Shown here piece by piece: positions 9,140-18,145 of a stretch of DNA of 21,302 nt. Both the position numbers and the translations under genes were made by a program. The notes beneath the pieces were generated by a model that saw nothing but the letters and a program-made list of their open reading frames with translations, made no database searches and had not been told where the DNA came from. The DNA comes from Carex sylvatica (lineage: Eukaryota; Streptophyta; Magnoliopsida; Poales; Cyperaceae), in the NCBI GenBank assembly GCA_964058845.1, contig CAXKVR010000481.1, positions 1 to 21,302 of the forward strand, written 5' to 3'. Within the stretch, counting starts at the first letter, position 1; the number at the start of each line of letters is the position of its first letter.

Positions 9140-9346
9140 TACTAGTACAAAAAACCCCTTCACCGACCCTTAACCACTGACTGTTTTAAGCAAAGCATCA
9201 GTGTTGCTCATACTACACTGACTCTTTTATTAAATAACAATCAGAATTGTTGTTCAACACTGACGCTTTAAAAACAGTCAGTGTTGGTGTTCAACACTGA
9301 TATCCCGCAAACGTATCTACTTTCCGACCTATATTTTGTACTAAAA
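9140..9346. mobile_element. CACTA element family B, copy 2 (remnant)
   Basis: TACTAGTACAAAAAACCCCT at 9140 matches the left end of the element at 5062, with the first base changed. CACTGACTG and CAGTGTT subterminal units follow (9176-9300). The segment TTTTATTAAATAACAATCAG matches an internal part of copy 1. A weak candidate right end is TTTTGTACTAAAA at 9334-9346, lacking the expected GTG. Matching 3-bp flanks are not seen, so the right boundary is uncertain. Confidence 0.6.
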
Positions 9347-10205
9347 CCTGTGTCTAGAATCATTTAATCGGTCGTATTTCATTAAAATATCCATAGAATG
9401 TGGTACTGCTGCAAGTTTGTTCTTATTTTGCAGGAATGAGATGAAATCGAGGAGAATCTGGAATTTGAGAAGTGTTTACACGACCCGTGTACTATTTTGT
9501 GTGGGTCGTATCAGCCTCGACTCAACCACAGACACGACTGCTGACTCGACCTCAGAAGAGACACAGGCACACGACCCGTACAGGATGTTACATGGGTCAT
9601 ATCAGACAAATTCGGAAAGAGATCTAGAGTCCTGGAAAGAAATATGATAAAAGGAAAGTCGGCCAAAGGCTATTAAAAGGGGATTTCTTGCACCAGAAAG
9701 GTATTCTGGAGCAGAGAGACAATTCTAGGGTTAGAGATTGACGGCTATTGCTTGGAAACGAAGTTGAGAAGCAAAAGACGCGAGTTTTTGTTGTGGATCT
9801 TCTTTGTACTTTGGGTTTTAGAATGAATTCTTATTCCTTTATCTTTGTTATTTGTTTTAGTACTATGTTTGAGTAGTTTTATTAGTTTCTAGGATTAAGA
9901 TGTAATCGAATATTTTATTTTGCATCTAGTTATTGGATTTTTACGTTGAAATTTGTGTTTACTTGATTGTGATTGATTTTAATTGCTTAGTTTGAATTGC
10001 TTGATTATTATTTGGTTTGACCACTAGATGAGGCCACATCTATAAGGTACTGTGTCCAATTTGATCTTTCAACCAGACTAAGTACATGAGGTAGAATTAG
10101 TGATCTGACAGGGGAAACCAACTAGTAGCTGAAAGGTGAACATTTCCTCTTATCGACAGATAAGAGGTTACCTTTAGTATTCCAAACAAGTAACTTGGTA
10201 ACTCG

Positions 10206-10304
10206 AACCAACATACGACAGTTGAGGTTTAGAGCCCAAAGAGGGCAGATATTGCATATTCCATACCAAGTTGATAAACCAACATACGACAGTTGAGGTT
10301 TAGA
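10206..10304. repeat. 28-bp direct repeat, 71-bp spacing
   Basis: An identical 28-base segment containing CAACATACGACAGTTGAGGT occurs at 10206-10233 and 10277-10304, inside the LTR-like block. Confidence 0.85.
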
Positions 10305-10382
10305 AACATTAGGTCTGGTCAGTTGAACCCTACACAAAGGAACCACGTAAAGAAACAGTGACTGGTTCATTAACTCGAAGTC

Positions 10383-10525
10383 CACACGACCCGTGTACGA
10401 CAGTACACGACCTGTGTACGACAGTACACGACCCGTGTACGACAGTACACGACCCGTGTACGACAGTACACGACTCGTGTAAGCTGATACGACCCGTGTA
10501 GGAAACTACACGGTCCGTGTCAGGG
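10383..10525. repeat. 21-bp minisatellite of an ACACGACCCGTGT motif
   Basis: About five head-to-tail 21-bp units (starts 10383, 10404, 10425, 10446, 10467) plus two degraded ones to about 10525. Each unit holds the near-palindrome ACACGACCCGTGT followed by a spacer such as ACGACAGT. Isolated copies of the motif occur earlier in the same block (about 9478-9510 and 9568-9601), so the array grew from a motif native to this LTR. Confidence 0.9.
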
Positions 10526-10779
10526 ACTGAGAGGCAAAACTGAGATAAGTCTGAAACCCTGGAAATGCCTTTTATTATTGATTTAAATCAAGTTTATTTA
10601 CTGTCTTTCATTTAATTACTGTTATTGAACTGATTAGGAATTAAATACCAAAAACCAACCATTTCTCACTTCTAGTCTTTAACTGATTTAAGTAGAGTCC
10701 GGTTTAGATTTGAACCGTCCCTGTGATCGATACCCGACGATATACTACTCAATAGGACTGTGCACTTGCAGTCTGAACA

Positions 10780-11373
10780 GAAGGTGTATTAAAGGTTAAA
10801 AGGTACAGCTTGCTGTACTGAAACTTTGTACCATACGCTTTTGTGTGAACACCTATTTAAGCAAATGGACACCTAGAAAAGCTCTCTCTCTCTGAACTCT
10901 CGAACCACAGAAGACAATACACATCTGAGAGCACTTAGAACTAGGGTTTCACTCTAGTGGAGGCTATGTAAAAGGAAATCACTAAGGAATAGCAAAGTCT
11001 CAACTAGAAGAGAAGGAAAGAACAAGACGTGAAGACAGCGTGCATGAGATAAGGGGCAGCACAGGTGTTCTCCCTCCATCTCTCTCTATTGATCTCCCTC
11101 TTTATGTATTTTGTTTCTTTTGTTGTTGAACCTGCCATGAGCGGCTAAGCAACCCTATTATGGTGAAGACATGTAATCTTGAATTCTTATGAGTTTAATC
11201 TAGTTGTTCATTTATAATATCTTTGCATTATGATCTGAATCTTACTAAGATTTTATGCCTTATGTTCTTATTTATTGTGTGCTTAAAGTGATCTCGTATG
11301 AATGAAGTGTACAATCCATTCATACCTAATTGGGATTAACCAATATCCGAAGAATATAAGTTATCTTAGGTAC
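10780..11373 (+). mobile_element. LTR-like block copy 2, left part (before the solo-LTR insertion)
   Basis: TATTTAAG at about 10854 is a TATA-like box, followed by a CT-rich leader (10878-10900) and the T-rich body (11100-11290) seen in copy 1. There is no coding frame. The sequence resumes at 13794 after the inserted solo LTR, giving a block of about 1.37 kb, close to the size of copy 1. The true start may lie inside or just after copy 1. Confidence 0.45.
11369..11373. repeat. Target-site duplication GGTAC, left copy
   Basis: Identical to 13794-13798 at the other end of the solo LTR. Confidence 0.9.
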
Positions 11374-13373
11374 TGTCACACCCCGCGGCCCCACGAGGCG
11401 CGACAGGTGCTTCCTGCCGTAAACATACGGTTACCCGTATGCCTACAAGGCAATTATGATATAATAGAAAGTAAAACACACCAACAAAACAAACAAATAA
11501 CTAAGAAAAACAGTTCACAAATCCCAACTGGTCAGGTAATATCATACAAAACCCGTATCTCGATGGATACGCATCACAGGATGACATAGAGAATATATAT
11601 ATACAATCAAAACATAAATATATACATGTCTCTAATGTCAAAATACCAGACAACTACGCAGCGGTGAAAACCAGGCCTACCGACCTCGTCTCTCTCTCGG
11701 ATCCACCGAACCGGTACCTGAAAAATTAACCCAAAAGAGGGGGTGAGAATTGAATTCTCAGTGCGATAAATTGCCACAAATCGTTCCTGGACTTGCAATC
11801 ACAGATTATATTCAAAAAGTAAACACAAATAAAGCTCAGATCAGTTGATAATCATATATAAAAGTGAATGCACAAACCTGACAACATTTATCCAAATGAA
11901 ATCACAATTCAGGAATTGCCAAGATGAAATTCAAGCACACAATATTTGGTTTAACTCGATTTCAGAATATCTGGTAGTAACTACAGATGTTCCACCAAAC
12001 TGGACCCCAATTCATTCCCACTCATCTGTAGGGTTACAGACACCTACAGACGACCGCGCCAGGTAAAACCTTTTCTCATGACACTCATCTGTAATTACAG
12101 GCTTAACTGTTTAATTAAAAATATGGTTCCAATTCATATCCGGAAAATCCATATAAATCCAATTGATCATCCAAACGCAATACCCCCTGGGTAATGCCTC
12201 CGATACACAGTCACCCATAACCAAAATCATAATACAAAGTCACTTACCCCTCGTCCCAACCGGTACTGGGAACTGCCGAGGGCCAGACGATCTAAAGCTT
12301 TAGAACACTGGGCGTCAAGTCCATGCATAGACATTGACAAATCCGGATTCACCCCCTGGGTGACATCATCACGGTGGATGACAATAATACCATATCCACC
12401 AACCGATGGTGATATAAAGCACGGTGACTTTAATTCCAAAATCAGATCATTCAGATCAACACAAATAATAACCATACCAGCATGCAAATCAATCAGATAA
12501 AACAATTCGAGTTTCACTTTATTTGGGCAATGCAATGCACATGAATCGAAACACAGTTTAATTTCTGAATATAAAATATCAGACAAGTCCAGAAACCCCG
12601 CACCTGAGTATATAGCGCACTCGACTAAGGCTCAGGTGTCTCGAATGACCCAGAAATCCTTTGTCTCGTATGATTACCACCTATTTTACACGTTAAATTC
12701 GATTAACGCGTTCGATTAATATCCGATAATTAACACCATTACCAAACCTTAATTCAATTCCAAATTCAATTGGTAGGTTTAACCAAATAACAAGAATCGA
12801 ATGTTTTAACGAAGTTATAACTCGATTAATTTCCGAATTTCCCACACGAAATACCACCATTCATTTCCAAATTCCATAAGAAAATCAATCCGATTATCGA
12901 GTTATAATGTTTCAAATCAAATTCGAATTCGAATTTCACCAAAAATATAACAAATCAATTGAATTAGGGTTTCCAAGAGAAAAGGAAGACAAATCACATC
13001 AATTACCACAAATTAACCACTAATCGAGCTAGAACTCGATTACGAAACCCTAATTACAAGTTTCAACCGAAATCATGACAAATCGAATAAATCGAATAAA
13101 TTAGGGTTTTTCAAGAAATTACCAGGGAGAAAGATATACCAAATTGAAGCTTTATAATCGATCAAGGATCGTCAATTCAGCTCGAATCTCGATTTTCCGG
13201 TCAGTTCGATCAGTTTCCGCGCTCAATTTCTCTCTCTCTCTCTCTTTCCCTTTTTGGTTCGGCCAGCCCTAAACCTCACGACATTAATTCGGTGGAAATG
13301 AAATGAGAAGAAGGGTTTTAAGTAATATTTGGAATTTTGCAAATAAACCCCTCAAAAATATCAAAAATACACA

Positions 13374-13702
13374 CCAGTGCGGACCAATCATCCGCACTGC
13401 GGATCCATCCAGCCGCATTTACTGCGCAAATAGCAAAAATACTCCCCAGTGCGGATCAATCATCCGCACTGCGGATCCGTCCAGCCGCACTCACGGCGCA
13501 GAAAAAATGTCCGAGCCTAGTGCGGATGATACCATCCGCATTCAGGACTTAGCAAAAACTTCAGAGGAGTACAGAACTCACCCGCAATGCGGATTCCCAT
13601 CCGCAATACCATCCGCACCCAGAGAAAATTGCAGAAATTCGTTAAGGAAATTGTCCCAGTGCGGGTGAAGCCACCCGCAGTGCGGGTCATCCATCCGCAC
13701 TG
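13374..13702. repeat. Array of short hairpins built on GTGCGGAT/ATCCGCAC in the LTR
   Basis: Successive inverted pairs include AGTGCGGA-N7-TCCGCACT (13376-13398), the same again with GTGCGGATCAATCATCCGCAC (13449 on), TGCGGATG-ATAC-CATCCGCA (about 13522-13541), TGCGGAT-N4-ATCCGCA (about 13589-13606) and GTGCGGGTG-N3-CCACCCGCA (about 13660-13679). The first two sit in a 72-bp tandem duplication (13374-13445, 13446-13517). Because 72 is a multiple of three, two overlapping frames of 121 and 71 codons stay open across it. They have no protein-like features. Confidence 0.85.
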
Positions 13703-13713
13703 AACCGTTTTTC

Positions 13714-13724
13714 TATATTTATAA
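13714..13724 (-). promoter_or_regulatory. TATA-like box near the LTR 5' end
   Basis: Reads TTATAAATATA on the minus strand, about 70 bp inside the LTR start. It could drive minus-strand transcription through the hairpin array. Spacing alone supports it. Confidence 0.25.
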
Positions 13725-13793
13725 TTCGATTCTTGACGCCTTAACTCAATCAGTCAGTATAAAAATATTTATTATAAAATTCATAATGTCACA

Positions 13794-13798
13794 GGTAC
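13794..13798. repeat. Target-site duplication GGTAC, right copy
   Basis: Identical to 11369-11373. Confidence 0.9.
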
Positions 13799-14572
13799 AA
13801 GTAGAATACACTGACCCGTTGATCGCCGAACTACAGTCAAGGGACCTATTGGGAAGTGGTTTAGCAGACGAATTTCATATTCTATCACTAATAGTGGGGT
13901 AATCTTGATTATTACAATTACCAAAGGTTAGAGGAAGGATCGACCAAGTGAACTTTACCCTTTTGTAATATTGATAATTAGGACTTATCATTAATTTACA
14001 TGCAATTGTGCTAAGTACCCGACAGGTACTTACTCAGTTAGGGTGTTGTGAGATCTGACCGGAGATCAACACTAAGATAGGATTAGCAGCTCTCAGATCG
14101 CAGTGATACCAGCATCGAGCGTGTACAATTTCTGATCAAATCGTGTGCGATTCCGACTGGAGTTGAAACCAGACCTTGTACAGTTTACCCAAAATGTGTG
14201 CTGATGGTGATAGAGCCGCATGTTATTGAGTAACTTTGCAACTGACAGGTATTAGCAATAGCATGCGGATGGTGACAGAACCGTGCGCTATTATTATGAC
14301 AACCAGAATCTAGATTAAACAAGTTTGAATGATAGAATGTCTGAATCCCTAGAAGCCCATCTTCTAAATAATTAATCTACTATCACTTCTTTGTTGTAAT
14401 CCAATATTACAACTGAGAAACCAACAATCAACCAACCAAACACAATCAATCAACCTAAAGGAACCAATAACCTAGACCTTAATTTACATCTTAGATCTCT
14501 TAATACACCATTCATGCAGATCAACACCCCAATCTATACTACACGGTAGATTCATACGCTTGTGAATCGACA
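13799..14572 (+). mobile_element. LTR-like block copy 2, right part
   Basis: Continues 10780-11373 after removal of the solo LTR. Its last about 60 bases (14514-14572) align with 10718-10779, ending CGACA at 14572, which defines the 3' LTR end. Two imperfect direct repeats of GATGGTGA-AGA-CCG type (14203-14232, 14268-14297) flank an 11-bp imperfect hairpin (GCATGTTATTG … CAATAGCATGC). There is no coding frame. Confidence 0.5.
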
Positions 14573-14685
14573 GTAAGTAGAAATTAGGGTTATAAATATT
14601 ATTAGCATTGATTTTCACCCTATTAGCTATGGAGTCATATCTGAATCATTCAACTTGATCTTCATATGAAAATGTCCATGCAAAC

Positions 14686-14832
14686 AAAATTTTACATTTT
14701 TAAAAAAAAAATTTACTACTATTTTTTAAGATATATAGAAATTCACTTGATTTAAAATTTCTGGACCATCCAAAAGCAGTGATTTTCTACCTATCTAAAA
14801 AAAGTAAAAAAATTATAAAAATGTAAAATTTT
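14686..14832. mobile_element. Foldback MITE remnant (family D)
   Basis: Inverted arms 14686-14746 and 14779-14832 share AAAATTTTACATTTTT at the outer ends and GAAATTCAC / GTGATTTTC at the inner ends, around a 32-base loop. The full element may extend to about 14609 and 14960. Sequence at the window's end (21277-21302: AATAGGGTGAAAATCACTTG) resembles part of it. Confidence 0.6.
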
Positions 14833-14966
14833 CTCTTACTATATATTATCATATAGATGATGTTTAAAATTTTAACCGACCGTTCAAACTTCAAAAAATA
14901 AATAAAGAAGAAATAATATTATATCAAGTTTGAATTTTATAGCTATTGTAAGGCAAAAGTCTGTAT

Positions 14967-15248
14967 CTATACCTTGGACTTGTCAGAAAGGACCACAAAC
15001 TTGAGGCCAAAGTGCATGCGTTCCAAAGAAGGAATCAAAACTAAAAAAGTATGTTCAAGTCCTTTCAAAAGATCAAGCTTAACAATAAAATGTAAAAACA
15101 TTAAGAACCGGAATTGTATCAAAATAGCAGAATAATTCATTAAGTAGAGTGAAGTATCCTGTCTTTTAATTATCGAATCCATGTTCATATCCTTCTTAGA
15201 AAGTAAATGAACAATGGTCGGTCTCTTCTGTCCTATTTTTTCTCTCAA
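14967..15248 (-). CDS. Unrecognised open frame or exon remnant, 93 codons
   Basis: The frame runs from ATG at 15248 to a TAG just after 14970. Its end, SDKSK followed by GTATAG, could also be a splice donor, so it may be an internal exon. The second half is hydrophobic and leucine-rich (LMFLHFIVKLDLLKGLEHTF) and continues LVLIPSLERMHFGLKFVV. I do not recognise a family. The LERMHFGLKFVV end faintly suggests a leucine-rich-repeat segment of the plant F-box type, which is only an impression. It lacks introns and a visible promoter, and flanking DNA is transposon-derived. A pseudogene fragment or chance frame is as likely as a gene. Confidence 0.2.
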   Translation of the reverse strand: MREKIGQKRPTIVHLLSKKDMNMDSIIKRQDTSLYLMNYSAILIQFRFLMFLHFIVKLDLLKGLEHTFLVLIPSLERMHFGLKFVVLSDKSKV

Positions 15249-15430
15249 ATTATAACCATTTTCTGTGTCAAATCAAGTCAATTAATCATGGTTGTATAAT
15301 AGAACAAGTACCACGCTACACGTATAATTAGAAAAATGGAATTTAACAATTGCAACTAAAAAAAACGATCAGTACGTACTTGCTGGGAGAAGAAAAATAA
15401 GAATATTATTTTATGGCAACAGTACCTGCC
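15249..15430. other. Gene-free AT-rich stretch
   Basis: Nothing recognised between the open frame and the first copy of the 1-kb duplication. Confidence 0.4.
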
Positions 15431-16470
15431 TTAATATTATAATATATTTTTTATTCTTTTTCAAGTTAAAGTTATTGATCTCATTTTGCAATAATACATC
15501 GAACAATACAAAAAATAATCATGTAGAATTTTTCATTCTTTTATGATAGTCGGATACTTTTTAAGTTACATTTATTTTTGTGTATTGATAGTTCGAAAGG
15601 ACATCAACAATTTGCTACTCCAGAAATACACTGAAATTTGTGTAATGAAACATATATGTAGTACATAGTGAAATAATATATTACTCAAAATTTGATCTTG
15701 TAATTTTTTTGGTGATTGACTATGCTCAATGTTAATTTTTGTATATTGTTTATTATTTTAAATTAGCTTAATTCTTATACAAATTGTTATTGTTATATAT
15801 TTTCTTAGACATATATTTTATTTTGCAAAAAATATGCATATTATAGTGAGAGCAACTTTCAAAATATCTTTATGAGTTAAAATGTAATTTAACCTACAAA
15901 TTTTAAGTAATTATGTATTATTGAAACATAAACATATTTCTAAATTACAATAGATGAAACAAAAATTGCATACTCTTAAATATTTGGTCTCTCTTGTAGT
16001 AACTAAACTCAATTTGGTGTGTTTTTCAATAAGGTTTCGAAAATATGAAAGATTTTTAAATGAAATTGATCTAACATGTATTAAGATATATTTTGTCTTT
16101 ACTGAATATATTTTGACATCAATAAATATTTTATGTCTTTATTAAAAATTGATACACACAAACTTTACGTGTGAAGGGGAGGGAGGAGAAGAGCTTTGCA
16201 TGATATATCATGCAAATTTTACTTGATTGTTACTTTTAAATATTTTATGAATTATGAAAATTATGATAGTTATAACTTATAACTTATAGTAAAGAAAGTA
16301 AAAAAAAAAATATTAGCAAAATCCATATCTTCTAATAAAAAAAATATAATAAAAATATAAATTTTACATTTATAATTATTTAGATATCATAGAAAATTAA
16401 TTATTAAATATTAAATTAAAAACATTTACGAAATTTTTTAATCTAGTAAAAATCTGATCTAATTTAAGAA
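15431..16470. repeat. 1-kb AT-rich sequence, direct duplication copy 1
   Basis: Matches 19285-20300 in the same orientation, 3,854 bp away at the left edge, from TTAATATTATAATAT through TAGATATCATAGAAAAT (16381-16397), with weaker similarity to about 16470. Copy 1 has about 80 extra bases near 15515-15605. A 63-codon frame here (15954-16145) is not kept in copy 2, so no protein is conserved. The copies are clearly diverged, with many substitutions and indels. They are either an old segmental duplication or two members of an unrecognised dispersed family. Confidence 0.85.
16195..16216. repeat. Perfect palindrome in duplication copy 1
   Basis: 22 bases centred on CATGATATATCATG read the same on both strands. 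They follow a purine run (GAAGGGGAGGGAGGAGAAGAG, in parts, 16173-16192). The same arrangement is kept at 20045-20064. Confidence 0.9.
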
Positions 16471-17692
16471 GAGATTTGCTATATATATGGAATTAGATAA
16501 TGTCACAATATGAGTCTTATATAATATAAATAATGCATTAAAACAAAAGTTTCATAAGTATACTCATTGGCACATGAGATCTCGTGCAGAACTTTCAAAT
16601 GGGTATTAATGTTAATTAAAAATTTGGAGAAAAAATTTGTGTTTTTATTAATATTAACGTAAGAAGGATGATTAATAGTAAAATTTGAATATGTTTGACC
16701 ATAAATAATGATTTATGTAGGTTTTTTCAGATATACATTTATAGAATGCTGATCCGAGTACTAACTAATTATATTTTTATTAATTTTAGTATTACTTGTA
16801 TTATTGTTTCTTTGACCATAAATAATGATTTATGTAATTAAAAAAAAAGTTATATATAATAAAAAAAGATAAATTCTTAAATGCTTTATCAATATCTATT
16901 TGGGTACTGATATATTCATTGTGAGTACTCATAACTATAGATGTTAAAAGAAAAAAAATTAAGAATCAACGAATAAGAGAGAAACTGTCAAAAGGAAACA
17001 AATAAAAATGACAAGGTAATGGGTAATTATATATGCATATAGTACTGTTGCAAGGTTTTGTCATTTGATTAAAAATTAGTTAATTGTTTATATCAGGAAG
17101 AGGAGAGCCCAAACAGAGAGATTGGAAAATAAAACTTGAGCTCCTTGTCACGTTCAATTTTTCTTATTTATTTTTAAAAGTATGGAAAACCGTATATATA
17201 GTGATTTATTCGGAACCATTTGGTACGGGAATATGTAAATATATTAAAAATGATTGCATTTGAAACCTGTTAGTTTTGAGAGACTTATTAAAGAACGCTT
17301 TCAAACAGTATATGTTTGTGCATCTTCTCTTAAATCCATCTTGTGATCACGTAGTCATAAACCCAAAAACCATTAATGAAACGAGATACTTAATTGGAGT
17401 CTAAATTTGAGTTCAGAGGCCTACGCGCGCCAATGACTTGAATGCTCTCTCGTCTAAATTTTGAATCACCAAACAACTTAATTGACTCCTCCATTTGGTA
17501 TTAATTAATCGTAGTACACAACAATTATATATACAGTTCCACAAAACCAACTTCTCGAGCATTATTTCATTGAACATCTTCCTTAATTACATCAGATCAG
17601 ATAAATAACAAGTTCAGAATACACTCCAGGCATTTAGCTTTTCCTTGGAAGGCCGTGTGTTTTTGGTCTTCCTTATCCTTTGGTGGAAGTAC
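16471..17692. other. Gene-free AT-rich stretch
   Basis: No coding frame or transposon end recognised apart from the direct repeat at 16694-16836. Confidence 0.45.
16694..16836. repeat. 26-bp direct repeat containing a small hairpin
   Basis: The same 26 bases occur at 16694-16719 and 16811-16836 (117-bp spacing). Each contains CATAAAT-AATG-ATTTATG, a 7-bp stem with a 4-base loop. Confidence 0.85.
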
Positions 17693-17719
17693 TATATATA
17701 TATGTGTGTGTGTGTGTGT
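17693..17719. repeat. Compound (TA)n(GT)n microsatellite
   Basis: A TA run of about 10 bases is followed by about eight GT units. Confidence 0.9.
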
Positions 17720-17954
17720 TCTACATAATGCTTCCAACTATAATATATATGCATATCATTATCCTTATTCATATCAATAATACCGAACACTATAAATCTG
17801 ATTTATGAAATAAACAAATTTCATTAATGTCCTTAAACTTGTCTTTATAACTAATAATTAAAGCTAACCCAATCCTAAGCTAGTTTTGTGGTAATATGAT
17901 ACTTCACACATAGACATGTGATTTATGTCGTACTCATATATCATATCATGTTAA

Positions 17955-18065
17955 TTAAGGAAACTGGGAAGGAGGCTGAAGCGGAGGAGGATCCGAGGAT
18001 AGCGACCGCAGCCTGGAGGCCACCGCTGAACGGCATAGGCACGGCTGAGGCTCAGTGATCGCCAT
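17955..18065 (-). CDS. Small GC-rich open frame, possible first exon or small peptide (36 aa)
   Basis: On the minus strand ATG at 18065-18063 opens 36 codons to TAA at 17957-17955. The protein starts MAITEPQPCLCRSAVASRLR and continues into a serine/proline stretch (SLSSDPPPLQPPSQFP). The block is far richer in G and C than the hundreds of bases on either side, as a plant first exon often is. The Arg/Ser-rich, acid-poor middle could suit an organelle-targeting leader. A TCCCAG just before the stop gives no GT donor, so continuation into a second exon is not shown. No family is recognised. A GTGGTCCCAC site lies about 70 bp upstream. A non-coding RNA or an inserted fragment would also explain the block. 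Confidence 0.3.
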   Translation of the reverse strand: MAITEPQPCLCRSAVASRLRSLSSDPPPLQPPSQFP

Positions 18066-18135
18066 AGTTTCCTTTCCTATCACAGCACCTTTCCACCAGG
18101 ATTTTCCACGCAATATCTCTTAGTCTCACTACACT

Positions 18136-18145
18136 GTGGTCCCAC
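18136..18145. promoter_or_regulatory. GTGGTCCCAC, a TCP-type binding motif
   Basis: Matches the GTGGNCCC and GGNCCCAC consensus of plant TCP transcription factors. It lies upstream of the GC-rich minus-strand frame. A single site, so a suggestion only. Confidence 0.3.

Larger units (their letters stand above)
9347..10779 (+). mobile_element. LTR-like block of a Ty3/Gypsy (Tat/Athila-type) element, copy 1
   Basis: No gag or pol frame is present, but the organisation is LTR-like. There is a TATA-like TATTAAAA at 9671-9678 and a transcribed-leader-type stretch (9690-9830). A T-rich region (9830-10020) follows. The 3' end (10718-10779: CCTGTGATCGATACCCGAC … TATACTAC … GCACTTGCAG … ACA) aligns base for base over much of its length with 14514-14572. 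That wording is typical of Tat/Athila LTR ends as I recall them. No primer-binding site follows and no target duplication was found, so the 5' limit is approximate. Confidence 0.5.
11374..13793 (-). mobile_element. Solo LTR of a Ty3/Gypsy (Tekay/Del-like) retrotransposon, 2,420 bp
   Basis: TG…CA boundaries (TGTCACACCCC at 11374; ATGTCACA ending at 13793) are flanked by identical GGTAC copies at 11369-11373 and 13794-13798, a 5-bp target duplication. Read on the minus strand it begins TGTGACATTATG. It contains leader-like AAACCCTAATTC segments (12960-13110), a GAGAATTCAATTCTCACCCC segment (about 11742-11761) and a TTTTTCAGGTACCGG motif (about 11711-11726). It ends GGGGTGTGACA. I recognise this organisation from plant Tekay/Del LTRs. 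A 119-codon minus-strand frame (12227-12586) lies in LTR sequence and is not a gene. Only one LTR remains, with no internal region, which is the product of LTR-LTR recombination. Confidence 0.9.

Noticed and set aside
10780..10830. Primer-binding site after the first LTR-like block
   Set aside because: No match to the usual plant primer complements (TGGTATCAGAGC or TGGCGCCGTTGCC) follows the LTR end.
12227..12586. 119-codon minus-strand frame
   Set aside because: It lies wholly inside the solo LTR, which is non-coding. The peptide has no protein family features and the frame follows LTR sequence.
13303..13668. 121-codon plus-strand frame with repeated peptides (CGPIIRTADPSSR type)
   Set aside because: The peptide repeat comes from a 72-bp DNA duplication and the GTGCGGAT hairpin array. 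Two frames are open at once, which is expected when the repeat length is a multiple of three.
13374..13702. CRISPR-like array
   Set aside because: Repeats are short, imperfect palindromes with irregular spacing inside a plant LTR. No spacers of uniform length and no cas genes.
15954..16145. 63-codon frame in duplication copy 1
   Set aside because: The matching part of copy 2 is in a different frame with stops, so there is no conserved protein.
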